A stretch of 64,000 bases of DNA, from assembly GCF_001642475.1 (NCBI RefSeq), contig NW_019174066.1, forward strand, positions 1 through 64,000, written 5' to 3'. The DNA is from Fonsecaea monophora. Lineage: Eukaryota; Ascomycota; Eurotiomycetes; Chaetothyriales; Herpotrichiellaceae. The translations under genes were made by a program, and so were the position numbers. This document shows positions 11,828 to 23,944 of the stretch, piece by piece. The first letter of the stretch is position 1. Each line of letters starts with the position of its first letter. The notes under the pieces were generated by a model. That model did not search any database, had not been told where the DNA came from, and worked only from the letters and a program-made list of their open reading frames with translations.

Positions 11828-14800
11828 ACCACACCATAGCACTGCTATTTCTATGGCTATGACCGGATTCACACACACCACCCTTTATGATAAAACACCC
11901 AAAGGCACATGCTCAGCTGTGCCACGACCTACTCGACTTGAAACGAATAGCATAAAGTGTCTTTTTCTGTCCAGCAATGACGCATACATGACCCCAAAAG
12001 AGGAGGGCCATAGATTTGAGCTTGAAAAACATGGAGCGGAGCTGGATATCCGGGAAACGCAAAGGCGTTATTTGCCCAAGCAAAGGAACTGGCCAGGAGC
12101 AACTCTTTTGTTCAGCAAAATGTGTTCGATTGTGCGCGTCTCTCTGTTTTTGTACTCTGCGTTGATGTGGTCAACTGGATCAGTCACGTGTCTACGGTCT
12201 ATCCCAACCCCTGACGACGACAACATCCTAATATTCCATCATCGACATCGTAACAACACAGCGATAGCTGAAGTTTAGGTAGCTGAAAGTAGGTAGCTCT
12301 GAATCAAAAAAAATACGACCATTATCCTTGTTCCCTTCTGGCCATTCCTTTGGACTGCTGTTGCCGCTCTACGGGACATCACAGATCACTTGGCTTCAGG
12401 CCATGGATCGCGTGCTCCAGACACGGCATGATACAAGAATCAATCGAGGTCATGTGCATGCATCGGCCAGGCTCGTGGCGCGTCCCAGAAATTGAGGCGG
12501 CCATCTAGCCAGCGCCACGGTCGGTTTAAACGGCCGTCTCAGGGCATCCGTTCTTGGAGCACTACGTCAATACGAGTAATATTGTGCTTCACCCGTGCCG
12601 CACTGGCGAGAGGCCGGTCAGCTGGGAGAGGGGGACCTTGGTTTAGCACTTCCTCATGCAGGCACTTTACTCGCACAGCGGCAAACGATAGTTTTAAGGC
12701 CGTGGAACTTATCTCCACAATCAAAGGGACCTAGTAGCTACGAGTATTCCTGGGGGGCCCGACAGGCTTGATACTACTGCACCAACTGTCATGGCGACTG
12801 GGGATGTGGAACAAAGTCGAAACCCAACCAAGGATGGGCCGCAATCCAAGCAACTCACTCTACAGAGTAACTCCCCGAACGAGACATGGGGCTCGACTAG
12901 GTTGGGTATGTGATTACTTGTGGTACTTGTGAGAGGAGGGAACAGAAGGATCAGCAAGTTTGAGTAGCAAGGATGACTTTTAGGGAGCCGGATCACATAT
13001 CCTATCGAAGGCCTGCATGGAAGCCATGAGATGAGATGACAGATGGCTGCATTTTGGGCTTGCAGCAAACAAGCGAGGCCGGTGCAAGACATACCTATGC
13101 ATGAGCTCTCGTACCGTTGGCCTTGGTGCTGCGTGATCATGCCATGCCATGCAATGCCATGCTATGCCTAGCATACATACATACACACGCAGCCGTAAAG
13201 AAAAAAGTCAGCTCTCCGTTCTCGGTCGCAGTCACAGTCTGGATTGATCATTGTCGGACGGCACAGCGTTCTGCCACGAACAGATCCCAGTCAGTGCCCA
13301 ATCCCCACCGACTACTGTTTCTATATCGATGCAGCCCCAGTCCTCGGGAGTATTTCTTATCAAACGGGCGTTTTGTGGAAAGTACGAGGTAGGCAGTGGG
13401 AAATGAGATTCGCTCTAAATAGAGAAAGGGAAAAGCGGGGACGACATCCTGACCTTTTGACGCGTCCACAATTATTTATTTTTTCCCTTTTTTTCCCCGT
13501 CCGGCCTTGATTTTCTTAATTCATACGCTACTCAATGAGATTCCATGCCTGGGACTCTTCATTATCTTGCACACATATTAGTTGACCAAGATAATCCATT
13601 CGAATCCTGCCTTTCTATGGGAAATTATCTGATCGAAGAACGACGTCTCTTTCTACCGACACGCGTTCGATCGTCTCGCAGATCCGCGCTCGCGTACTTA
13701 GCGCGTTGCACTAGCATCTTATTGTGGATTTCGCGGGGCTCGCCGGAGGATGGGTGGCTGGACTTCGTGGGAGAGAGCTTCCAGCTGAAAAATCACACAT
13801 GCGGCTTTGAGCGTGGCACCAGTGGCAAACCAAACCAGGGTGCGATGACGGTTGGTCCTTCGTACAAATACTTTGACAAAGTTGCCTCGGGCTACACCAC
13901 GAGTGTCAAGCTAAGGAGGGAGCTCGTCCGCCCAGTCACTCACACTCGCCCAGTCTGATGATATCGTCGTCTGAGTTTCTTCCTAGTCCCGTGATTACAA
14001 CCAAGGATGCCAGGATGCGTGGATGCCCACGATGGCGTACCCCATACCCATGCAAGCAGCTGGAGGCTGCAGACACTGTAACCCAAGCGCGGCTCAAGAT
14101 GCCGTGCGTGGCCTTGGACCTTTGACAGCTTATGTTGGAGCCAGCCTCCGATCACAGCCGCCCCTGCTCATATGCTAAACGTCTTGGAGTGCCACTTTCC
14201 GCGAGCTACGAGTACCTAGAAACAGCTGGACAAGGTACCTTTTCCAGATGATCATGACCATTGTTGAGGTAGGCTCGCATGAGAAGGTTTAGAAGCGACC
14301 CTAGACAATGCCTGAGAGCACACCACTTTGACTCAACCTGTTTGCTGGGGGTGCTTCGCAAGGATCGTGGCTCGCCTAGCCAGCCCCTCCAGTCACTTTA
14401 TGTCAAACTCGGATGGGCAAAACACTACACATGTATATGGGTGTGCCGTGCCGATATATCCCTGGCACACAATGCATTACTACGTATAAGGACCGAGCAC
14501 TTGTTCAAAAACACGTTTCAGCCATTGACTCGGGACACAGGCAGAAAGGAAAAGGCATTGGCTGATACCCTCGACTTTCCAAGCATTTTGTCGCCCGTGT
14601 CACCAAGTCGATGGTGCAATAATACAGTCAAAAGTGTCTAGAGATTCCACTCTGAAGGTCTTTGCATTATTTGCCTACCACCTACCTAGGTGACCGAGGT
14701 AATTAATTACTAGTAATTGTGGACATGGTTGTGCCCGATTCGATATCGGGATGCCGAGTCAGTAAGTCACTCAATGTCCTCCTCGTCATTAATCCCTGCG

Positions 14801-15126
14801 CTTGGCTGCATGTACCTCGTACGCTTTGACAATGACGATATTCTGTTCCGCTCCTTCATTGGGTCGGGGCTAAAAGGAGGTTGCTGTACAAAATAGCAGT
14901 GCGCGAAGTGAGATGAACGGTGTGACAAGCATGAACTCGGCTCTTTGTCAGTGCTTGATAGACATCTTGACGTGCATTTGATAGGGAAGCGTTTGATTCC
15001 ATTGACAGACTCCCTCGGATCATGTGTCGGAGATCATGTCTTCTAGCGTTTCGAAACAATTCCTCGTTTCTTCATCAATCGTCACACTCATCTAGAATCT
15101 CTCGAACCCTTTGTGCTAAGACGGCA
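11828..15126. other. 3.3-kb gene-poor interval
   Basis: Lies downstream of the Whi5-like gene and past the 3' end of TSR4. It has a CACGTG at 12185-12190, ACGCGT at 13460-13465 and 13661-13666, and a short-repeat patch at 13138-13192. A 137-codon ORF at 13545-13958 has no recognisable domain. I support no gene here. Confidence 0.5.
13138..13192. repeat. Imperfect ATGCC/ATAC short tandem repeats
   Basis: Alternating CATGC/CATGCAATGC units run into CATACATACATACACAC. Simple-sequence DNA; no coding potential. Confidence 0.7.
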
Positions 15127-16371
15127 TTATCTCCTGACGACTCTCTCCTCCCACTGCACCCCAACCCATTCCTCCCTGAAGGAGACAGCCCCCGCGTCAC
15201 CACAGTTGTTCACACACGTCCCCACGATGATTGTCCCCCACTCCATACCGTCTTCCAGGCCCATGACGTTCTCGTCGTCCTTTTCCAACTCGTAGATCAA
15301 GCCCGGCACAAGTTGTAGCTCAAACACCCGTTGACTACCGCAACTCTCGCATCGAGGTATTCCCTTCACTGGTCCGGTTCTGCCGTGGGGCACGGTGAAG
15401 CGGGTCGCCACCTCGTCTGCGCCAGAATACAGCAGTGGTTCACCCTTGAACTCGTACCGTAGGACTTGCTCCGGGTTCTGGGCGATACGGTCGGAGAATT
15501 TTTGAAAGGTCTTGTCCAGGCTGGATTCGAACGTGTCTTTATCCGCAGCGTTGCTGGAGCCTCCTGCGTCGTCAATATCATATTGTGTCTTCGAGGACTC
15601 TGCTTCTGTGGCAGCGGCGGCAGGTTCTCTGTCCAGCTCCTCCGGATATGCGTCGAGGTAGAAGGATGGGTAGGGTTTGGGAAACTCGGTGAGGTCCGGC
15701 CACGGTATCTGGTCCTGTGCGGTCTTCTTGGTGCCTTCGTCCTCCGGTTCGGTGCCGATTCGTAGTTTATCTGCGAATGACTGTGTAGGAGGTTGAGGTT
15801 GAGGCTCGTCGCGCGGTTTCTGCGGAGGTAGCGCTGCCAACTGTGAAGGCGAACCTATGCTCGCAAATGGGTTTGCTGTCGCGGGCCCATTCGTGCTGGC
15901 GGGCATCGAAAACGGATTCGCACTGCTGGCTGCGGATTGTTGCCTTGGCCCGCCAAACAGAGCACTCCCAAGGCCCTGTACCGGGGCCACTGTCTCTGGC
16001 TCTATCGCCTTTTGTTTTTGACTCTTCTCTTGCACCCTAGGCTTCCTGACTTCCCGGAACGCCCTGACACTGCCCACCTTTTTCGAACACTGTTTCTTCC
16101 TGCAGCAGAGGACATGAAGGCGCCGGTCGTCGCTGGGGAAATACTGTTGCAGATCTGCATTGAGCTGGAGGAGAAGGGACATGTAGCCGTTGCAGACCTT
16201 GCATTTGGCCAGTGCCGCAGGCGGAGGGTGACTTGAGTCTAGCCAGGTGGGATGGCCGCCCAAGTGACTGACGTCGTCGCCCGTCGACTCGACAGTGGCA
16301 TAACCGAGCGTGACGTTGGTGGTCGAGTAGTCCTCGCCATCGTCCGAGGAGTCGCTATCGTAGGGGCCCAT
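15127..16371 (-). CDS. TSR4: Tsr4/PDCD2-like 40S ribosomal protein chaperone
   Basis: Intronless gene for 414 residues. Yeast Tsr4 is a cytosolic chaperone for nascent Rps2 and is needed for 20S pre-rRNA processing; the animal homologue is PDCD2/PDCD2L. The N-terminal half has the cysteine-rich PDCD2 module (CKVCNGYM, later HVLCCRKKQC). A low-complexity linker follows, with NPF-type and Pro/Gln-rich segments. The C-terminal PDCD2_C domain includes PWPDLTEFPKPYPSFYLDAY, QVLRYEFKGEPLLY, IPRCESCGSQRVFELQL and the paired cysteines near TCVNNCG. Length and domain order match Pezizomycotina orthologues. Confidence 0.93.
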   Translation of the reverse strand: MGPYDSDSSDDGEDYSTTNVTLGYATVESTGDDVSHLGGHPTWLDSSHPPPAALAKCKVCNGYMSLLLQLNADLQQYFPSDDRRLHVLCCRKKQCSKKVGSVRAFREVRKPRVQEKSQKQKAIEPETVAPVQGLGSALFGGPRQQSAASSANPFSMPASTNGPATANPFASIGSPSQLAALPPQKPRDEPQPQPPTQSFADKLRIGTEPEDEGTKKTAQDQIPWPDLTEFPKPYPSFYLDAYPEELDREPAAAATEAESSKTQYDIDDAGGSSNAADKDTFESSLDKTFQKFSDRIAQNPEQVLRYEFKGEPLLYSGADEVATRFTVPHGRTGPVKGIPRCESCGSQRVFELQLVPGLIYELEKDDENVMGLEDGMEWGTIIVGTCVNNCGDAGAVSFREEWVGVQWEERVVRR

Positions 16372-17097
16372 CTCGCGGGACAGGCAGATGTAGCGACCAA
16401 GCTCGCTGCTGATTATCCCGATACCTTTTTTTTTGGTTGTCGCTGTGCAGTGCCAGATTCGTCTGAGGGGAATTTTCCACTCCGCAAACCCTTGTCTTTC
16501 TGGGGGAAGATGATTGGACTCGGATTAAGGTGTGTTCCGCGCGGCAGCTAATCCGTATACGGTAAGACTGACAGGATCATCACACTAGGATTACCTCGTT
16601 CGGCGTACTCGGTACGAGTAGTATTAACCTAGGTTATTGTGAGCATTTCTCTGGCCATCTCCTCCGCATTTTTCTTGGTCGGAATCCTTCTCGTCCCCTG
16701 CATCCTCGCTGTCAAATACTCCATCGAGGACCCCTGGCCTCTTGTTGCTGTTCTCTCCATCAACTTCTCCCAATCATTCATCCTAGCAACTCTGCATACT
16801 CCTCATTTGCCTATTCTATCCACGTACTTACATGATCGTCCGCTTGGCCCGGTGAAGCCAATCATCCCGTGTATCACTCCTGTGTCCCGTAATCCTTTCC
16901 CCGCGCTGAAGGCGGGGAATCCCTGTTGAAGCAACGTCGAGGCCTGACCAAAGCATCGGGCGATAAAAAAACGCCCGTGTATTCATACAGACCCCAGGTC
17001 TGCCCGGCAGAACTCCTAACATCTCCAATCTCTCCCTCTCTCTCTGTCAGCTGTTCCATTCGACCTCTCAACGCGAAAGAGCCAGAAGGTATCCAAC
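16372..17097. other. Intergenic, likely divergent promoter region
   Basis: Separates TSR4 (minus) from the small plus-strand gene at 17098. It is CT-rich near 17020-17060. A 96-codon hydrophobic frame at 16639-16929 begins at GTG and has no support. Confidence 0.5.
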
Positions 17098-17502
17098 ATG
17101 TCGACACACAAAGTCTCCGCCGTCACCATCGACGAGTACGAATTCCCCACGGGCGGCCACGCAAGAGGTTACCTGCTATCCATCGCCCTGATGATACTGT
17201 CCGCCCGCCGCAGATTCATCGAGCCAGGCTCCATTCTTCACGATCAACTCATAGCCAGGAGCGCCACCGCCAGCAAATACGCCAAGCGCACCCAAGACGT
17301 CCTCTTCTACTTCCTCTATGGTGCGCATAGTATCGAGGCCATCCACTTCGCCCTGACGAAGCTGAGAAAGCACAACGTCAAGGCTTTCAGCCTGCCCTGG
17401 TTCCAGTGGATCATCGCTGTGTTTGTGGGAGGAGTCAACGCCAAGAAGCATTTCGACGCCGTTGTGGAGAAGAAGGAACTCAAGACTATCAAGGAGATCT
17501 AG
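17098..17502 (+). CDS. Small conserved-looking membrane-associated protein
   Basis: 134 residues in one exon, with ATG in a good context (CCAACATG) after a CT-rich leader. There are two or three hydrophobic stretches, about residues 24-34 (GYLLSIALMILSA), 68-80 (VLFYFLYGAHSIE) and 96-112 (FSLPWFQWIIAVFVGG), and a lysine-rich tail. The pattern loosely recalls short fungal DUF4499/TMEM254-like proteins, but I cannot confirm that. Function unknown. Confidence 0.7.
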   Translation: MSTHKVSAVTIDEYEFPTGGHARGYLLSIALMILSARRRFIEPGSILHDQLIARSATASKYAKRTQDVLFYFLYGAHSIEAIHFALTKLRKHNVKAFSLPWFQWIIAVFVGGVNAKKHFDAVVEKKELKTIKEI

Positions 17503-18127
17503 AGGAGGAAACGGGATGAGGAAGATTTAGGACGAGTTGGTGTCGACCTCTATGAGGGCAAGGTTTCCTCTCGATGCTGCGAGGGTGGGCAAGCGGGAGT
17601 TTTCTTGGAGGATCTCCATCTCTTGGAAAGAAATGCTGAAGTATAAGAATCCTGGAAAAACAAAACAATCGCTGTCGGTCTCTTGATGGGGAACAAATGC
17701 TTTTGACCCACCGCGGCCGTCCATTGGTCAGCCGTCCGGTGGTAAAATACCATTTAGCCGACCAGTTCGTGCCATATTGATGTTTATGCATATACACACC
17801 TTCACCCCATCTTTCTTCTTCGCAAGGCTGACGTTTCCTGGACTCAAGGCACCATAGCTGAAGTGACATTTCCCCCCTCCACCACTAGTGAGTCCGAACC
17901 ATCTCATGAACTCAGACGCGGCCGCCAAGACGTCAAACAACTGGTTCCGTCCATGTCGAGGTCCTCTTGAACCACGCTTATTTCGACTCTCATTTGACCG
18001 CATTACATTGCTCCCTTCGTCCCCTGCCAAAGACTCATCCGGTGCTTGAATCGAGCGGAAATCAGACCGGAGAGCGCCGCTGCAAGTTCTTGTCAAGAGA
18101 AGCGACCACCAGTAACCTTCAACGACA
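17503..18127. other. Intergenic region
   Basis: 3' flank of the small membrane protein gene and promoter of the next plus-strand gene. Nothing else is supported. Confidence 0.5.
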
Positions 18128-18847
18128 ATGGCCAGCCTCACTCGTGGCAGCAAGGCGAGGGGCTTCATGTCACTCCCCGCCGAGGTCCGACTGAACATCT
18201 ACGATCTGTCAATGTCGAGTACGATGCTGATCAACCTCTGCCAGTCGCCTTTGCTAGAGCCGGACCGTCGCCACTCCCGAAAGGGCTCGCCTATCTCAGA
18301 AATGTCTCTGCAAATATTGGCCCTCGAGACCATCACCCGTAGCCATGGTCTCCACCTGCTCGCCGTCGGTGACCCCGTCAGAGGCGAGGTGGAATCACTA
18401 CTGCGCCAGCATGTGGTCCGCTACCACTGTCCGGACTGCCTGACTCGATGGCTGCGGAACATCTCCTATGGCTTGAGCGTGCGGTTCGACTGGGTGGAAA
18501 AGCTCGAGATCATGTACGAGACCTATCGCGACGAAATGAGCGGGTTCAGCATGGTCGAGGACTTCTACTTGTCCAGACTGGCTGCCCGCGACATGATGGA
18601 GCGATACCAGGCGATCGTCTCCACTTACAGTGGCCGCAGGGATCTTGTACATCCTCCCAGGACATGGCATTTTGAACTATTCATCGAGGTTCCAGAGGAG
18701 CTTCTGGTGAGCACAGGGCCGCTGGAGCCAGGAATATCGAGGCATAGCACGCGGCTCCTGCCAGAAAGCGTGGCTTTTTTGCCCTCGCTGGACTTTGGTG
18801 GGACCTTCAAATGGATTATGTGTGGGACGGCGCACCGTGAGAGTTGA
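18128..18847 (+). CDS. Uncharacterised 2EXR/F-box-like protein
   Basis: 239 residues, single exon. Near the N-terminus is FMSLPAEVRLNIYDL, the LPxEVRxxIY signature of fungal 2EXR/F-box-like proteins, whose genes are strongly expanded in Pezizomycotina. It also contains a possible metal-binding YHCPDCLTRW. These proteins usually carry an N-terminal protein-interaction motif and a divergent body; no partner can be inferred. The stop lies about 140 bp from the 3' end of the converging GT2 gene. Confidence 0.65.
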   Translation: MASLTRGSKARGFMSLPAEVRLNIYDLSMSSTMLINLCQSPLLEPDRRHSRKGSPISEMSLQILALETITRSHGLHLLAVGDPVRGEVESLLRQHVVRYHCPDCLTRWLRNISYGLSVRFDWVEKLEIMYETYRDEMSGFSMVEDFYLSRLAARDMMERYQAIVSTYSGRRDLVHPPRTWHFELFIEVPEELLVSTGPLEPGISRHSTRLLPESVAFLPSLDFGGTFKWIMCGTAHRES

Positions 18848-18989
18848 TTACATGACGGAACAACATAGAGCAATCGACAAAAACGGAATGGTCGTGTGTA
18901 CCTGGTGTTGTAAAGTCGCAATCAATGGATATAGCACACCCTGCCGAGTACATTTCCCCAACAAAATCCAACCGCCAAAGCTCATCTAC

Positions 18990-21900
18990 TCAAAAGGTAA
19001 ACTGCATCAATCCCGGATTCAACACAAGCGGCAGTAATGCGTGCGACCCTGTCCACCCAGAATGTCAGCAAAGAGTGTGCGAGTCGATGGGAGGGGTAGA
19101 TGATAGAGGTGCTGGAAGGTCAGCTGAAAGGAGAGAACTCGGGCAGAAAGGCAGGAGGAAAACGGCAAAGATAAAAATAAAAAACCCACCGACAACCGTG
19201 GCCAAAGGCCAAACCGCCGTGAACCATGCAATCTGCCAGTCATATGGCACCAGTTTCCCTAGCGGACCGACGCCAGCGACCACAATCATTCCCAAACTCA
19301 TAACGGCACAGAAGATGAATGTGAATCGAAATTTCCGAAGAATGGTGGGGATCTCTTTGAAGAAGCTCGTATCGGTGGCTTCCTTGCTGGTCGCGCCCCA
19401 GGACATGTCGATCGAGAAGAGATGCGAGAGGATTGCTTGCGAGACATGAAGGGATATGCCTCCCAGAAAGATGGTCAGAAGCGGAATCCAACGGAAATTC
19501 TCCCACAGCGCCGAGAGGAGGGTCTGATCTTCGACTCTGTAGCGCATTACTGCCAGCGCGAGATTGCCAAGGGCGGTGAAGACAACGATGATGGCAAAAT
19601 AGATTTTGAAGCTGTCAATGTAATAATGGTCCAAGTGGCCGTTGAACCAGCCAACAATGCAGTAATTGAACAGCGTCAATATCCACGCGCTCCCGATGGC
19701 GTAATAAGTTCCGATATAGGCCATAATGGTCAATTTAGACGGGAATGGCATCGAGCTCTTGATGAAGTTGCGGAACAAGGGAGTAAAGGGGCCCTTGGAG
19801 AGCCATTGGGCAAACGGGTGGAAGATGAGTTCCGAACAACCATAGGCGTATTTCTCCCAGCGGGCGAGTTCGTCGTAGACCGTCAGAGAGACACCTTCTT
19901 TGAAGCCCTGGCCGGCATAGGCTGCAAGGCGGAGGATATACCCAGAGGTTTGCAGACGAAGAGCCATATCAAAATCTTCAGAAACCGTGGCTTCGCTCCA
20001 GTACTTCTCCTTGATGATACCGTCGTTGATATCTTCGTAGATATAGGCAACATCTTGCACAGCTGACCAGCGTAAAAAGGCATTGTGACCGACAAAAGGG
20101 GCAACATCGCCATTGGATACTGCGTAGCGGATGGCTGAGTACACAAGATTTGTGAAGAAGGTGATTCCCTTTTCGAACCACGAGTCTGTGACGTTCATTA
20201 CACCGCTGGCAAACTGGATGATCGCGACCTCTTGGGATATTTCCATTTCCGAGACTGCGCTCAGGAAACAGTCTCGAGGAACACGCGTGTCGCTGTCTAT
20301 CAGCAGGATGTAGTCCCCCACGCGAATATTGCCTGACGCTTGCGTACGACCTTCGTCTTCGGTAACTATGGATGCAAGAGCTTCATAGTACACCTCTCGT
20401 TCTTGCTCCGTAGTCCAGGTGCCATCGTCCGGACGTACGATGGTCAACAGTTTGTCTTCGACTCGAGCAGAGACGTTCAGGGCATAGTTCATATTGGATG
20501 CCTTTTTGAACTTACCAGCTCGGATAAAAGGTCTTTGGCTGGAATCTGCGGGCTTTGGATCGTGCTTTGGTCTCGACACCCACCCGATGTTATGTTCGTC
20601 GTAATAGTCACGTCGTTCTTGGGCTTGCTCGGCGGGGATCAGTTGCATACCATCATCGTTGATGAAGATGTTGGCAGTTCCCCCTTGCATTTCATAAGTC
20701 GAGATAGCCTCTTTGATGGATTTGATTGTCGGGTCGATCACGGACCAGAGACCCTCTTTGTAGACTGGACATTGAATAGTGACGTGCGGCAAAGTATAGC
20801 TTCCATCGGTGGGGAGGCGCGGGGGCGGCATTCCAGAGTAAAACTTGGTATTGGCATTCATTTGACTTATGGGACCTATGATCTGGGCACAGCAACCAGC
20901 AACTGACTGCATGAAGAATAGTGCAAGCCAGCACTGAAGGGGGACGACGGCAATGAAGGCCAGTCGCATCCAGGAACGGTCAACCTTGATTTCAATGGCG
21001 ATCTCGCGCCAACCACTTCCAATGGCAGCAATCAGCAAGACCAACGTGATGGCAGTTAGGAGTGGTTGGATGAGAACAATCCGACGAGGTAGCAAGCTCT
21101 GTCCCATGTCGGCAATTTGAGACGATCCTTCTTCGTCGTTGGCCTTGTTGAGGTTGAGTGTGCTGGGCATGGCACTGGGAAGATGAGTAGAGGATTCATC
21201 GTCTTCGCATTCTTCCTTCCAAATCATGTTGATAAGTTGGTCTTCTATTGACTGGACACGTTTGAGGATGTGATTAGGATCGTCATCCCAGACGATGAGG
21301 ATATTATAGGTTCGAATGAACGCTGCGAACTGATGTTTCTGACAGTCAGGAAGGTGAGAAATGTTCGGGAGGATTTGCAGCCGGAGGCCAGAGTCAAGCG
21401 GCATGTGGGTGAGTGCCTGATCTTGGAGGAATAGTTTGACAACGCCTGTGTTGACTGTCATGGCACACTATCAAGGTTGAGTCAGTAAGTAGGCACCTTG
21501 CGACCATCAGCTTTCCCTACCTTGACATTGAGCCTTCTTACTGCATCATAGACTCCTTCAGGGCGAGAACGAAGGTCTTCGGGGGCACACTTGTAGTCGT
21601 TCTTCGCTTTCTTGAGCATGACCCCTTCTTCAATGCCATTGGTTGACCACATCCGCTCCAGTTGCTGCTGGTACAGCCAGTTGCACATCATGTCAGTCTT
21701 CAAATCTCGCAGTTCCGGTGTTGAGCTGTTACGAAAGTCACCTTCAGGGTACAACAGAATCCTCCTACTTGAGTCATGTCTTGACGTGGTCAGACGACCC
21801 CTAGCTGAAGATGAGCTAGCTGGTCGAGCCTCACTGGAGGAGTCCGGGGTTGCCGGAGGGCTTGGGACCATGGGCAAGTCGAAAGTCGATGTCCTCGCTT

Positions 21901-22000
21901 GGGATACATTGCCTATAACGATAGTAGGCGCTTGAGTCGAACTCGAAAAGGAATACTGAATGTCCGAATGGTTGCGCCGTTCGTTGTTGTTGCCGTCCAT
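18990..22000 (-). CDS. Type 2 (GT2) membrane glycosyltransferase
   Basis: Polytopic GT2 enzyme of the cellulose/chitin/hyaluronan-synthase-like fold. Exons: 22000-21521, 21467-19190, 19048-18990, giving 938 residues. The 142-bp last intron was resolved because the final exon restores a conserved tail (SHALLPLVLNPGLMQFTF) before the stop at 18990. After a disordered N-terminus come two TM helices, then the catalytic domain: VTIQCPVYKEGL, INDDG, the DxD motif IDSDTR (about residue 551), SEDFDMALRLQ (about 656) and RWEKYAYGC (about 694). C-terminal TM helices follow. Its architecture matches the fungal GT2 (ZtGT2 type) needed for hyphal growth on solid surfaces; that functional link is inference from family. 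The polymer made is not known. Confidence 0.87.
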
Positions 22001-22866
22001 ACCGTTGACTGACAACCCGAGAAAGCCTTGGTGGTTGCGTGGTTGAGTCTCGATGAAGGTGTGTAGAGGAACAGAAGAAAATGTAGGAAGAAAACAAGTA
22101 ATAAGACCGGTTCATGTACCCAGAGAGCCCTGGGACAGCCTGTTTTCGACCGGGCACGTTCATGAAAGACTTCCAGATTGATGCACTTGTGCATGAGATA
22201 TTTATTTCAAGCAGTAGGAACAACTCGAACCTGAGGCTGAACTTGACCCACCTGCTAGGGGACGGTCCTGACAGGTCTAGTATGATTGGAAAACCCGTCC
22301 TGTAAGTCACAGAGACACCACCTTCGGAGATATATGACCAAACACGAGACAAGGATTGAAATGTTGGGAGTAGAGCTCCATACCCCAAAGCACGAGGATG
22401 GATGTTAGGCAAGTTTGGACCTAGTCGGCTGAGCAGATCAGAGCTTAGTAGCAGATCCCGAAGTCCTTTGATATCATGATCTCACAATCTGTGCGGTCGA
22501 GGAAGCATCATGTGTTGAGACAAAGCATGCCTGCATCATACACGGTCAAGAAGAAGATGGCCTCCATGCAGGCGTCTTGAGACAAAGCTGAAAAGGTTGG
22601 GCCAAATTCAGGAAACTGCAGCCCAAGCCAAGCCAGAATTTTTATGAGACACAATTTGCTGTTCCTGCTAGGCGATTTCGAAATGCCAATGCCGGAATCA
22701 ACCACGAATGCTTGATCGCTTCAAGCACAGGGGTGCCTCAATGCCGTTGACTATCGGACATCTCTCTAACAAGCGAGATGGAAAACTTGCGGAACCTGTG
22801 TCCTCTGGTGCGGCATATTGGGAGTCGGCACCATATATCTCGAGCTTATGGGAAACACTCTCGATG
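22001..22866. other. Intergenic region between GT2 promoter and TEN1 3' end
   Basis: No supported gene. The part next to 22000 should hold the GT2 promoter and leader. Confidence 0.5.
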
Positions 22867-23363
22867 TCATTCGCGTTCGGACTCAAGTCTTCGCCGCACA
22901 CGCCTTTCTTCTTCCAAAATATCTTCGTAGTCTTCGATTCTGACGGCAATTGCATCCCAGATTAAGACAGCCTGCACGAATACTGTGCCTTGTATAGTCT
23001 GCGACCTTTTCGTGCTCTTTTTTCCATTCTGAGGCGTCGAAGCCCGAGTATACCCGATTGCGTTGATCCAAGTCCCTGGGTCCAGAAGAGCCGGTTTCAC
23101 ATTTTCGAGGACAAGATTGACGTCAATCCATATTCGAGGAGTCGGGCTAGAGGTTCTCGGATAGGCATGTTCGAGAAGAAGCTGGCCCTTGATGGCATCA
23201 TATTGCACAACGCTGTCAAGCACATGTCAACAGTATGGCTGCAGGAGTTTCGGGAAGCATACCAGCCTAGTAACCTCACCTTGCTCGCAGCAGGAAGTGA
23301 TACTACTTCGTGAATGAAGACCAGCTTGCTTGGGGTGGGGGTGCTTGGTACGCTTTCGGTCAT
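22867..23363 (-). CDS. TEN1: Ten1 subunit of the CST telomere-capping complex
   Basis: Small OB-fold protein that binds Stn1 and protects telomere ends. Exons 23363-23263 and 23212-22867 encode 148 residues. The splice (donor GTATGC, acceptor TTGACAG) joins KVRLLG to CVVQYDAIKGQLLLEH, restoring the expected first beta strands. Downstream features match the family: IWIDVNLVLENVKP, then LDPGTWINAIGYTR, then VQAVLIWDAIAVRIEDYE and a charged helix. The length fits fungal Ten1 proteins, which diverge fast. The unspliced frames alone hide this gene. TEN1 and SNF7 diverge from a shared 581-bp region with a CACGTG at 23516-23521. Confidence 0.82.
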
Positions 23364-23944
23364 GGCAATCTGTACATGCTTGTGACCTGATACCTATCTT
23401 CTTGATCGGCACGAAGGAAGACAGTGACGGCGCTTCCAGTACCGGAAGGACTTCAACGCGTCTGTCAAGAGAGTTTATGGCGTATTACCGGGTAGATACC
23501 ACGACATCCCGTAGGCACGTGATTCTCGGAATACCTGCCCTGTCAATGCCACTCTTGCTCGGAACCCACTTGGTGTTCGGCAGACTGGCGATGTCATGGC
23601 CTCTGGACTTTGTGATCTCGGGACCAGGCTCTCACCAAAGCAACGCCTCTTCTTCTCAAGCGTCTCTCCTAATCTTGTAATCTCCTGTGACATAGGATAT
23701 CCGCTCCCTTTGGCAGTCTTTCCCCCCCTGACGCCTGCTGCTTGCTCCTCATCTGGGGACTGAATTCATTACCGTCAGATTTGCTAGCGGCTGTACACGC
23801 GATATCGATCGAAGCGGGTGGAAGTGACTCTACCACGCCGGAACCGCTCTCTATTGTGACCAGGTCACTCCAGCCTCGCAACAAGACCATTCCTACGTCC
23901 CTACTTACGACACCCTCACAAAGTACCATCCTTTATCAATCGAT
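23364..23944. promoter_or_regulatory. Shared TEN1/SNF7 divergent promoter
   Basis: 581 bp between two outward-facing starts. CACGTG at 23516-23521 lies 153 bp upstream of TEN1. Nothing else is recognisable. Confidence 0.5.

Noticed and set aside
11853..12278. 141-codon ORF right after the Whi5-like gene
   Set aside because: Most likely the 3' UTR; composition is not protein-like and no motif is present.
13545..13958. 137-codon plus-strand ORF
   Set aside because: No domain, no credible leader, in an interval with many chance ORFs.
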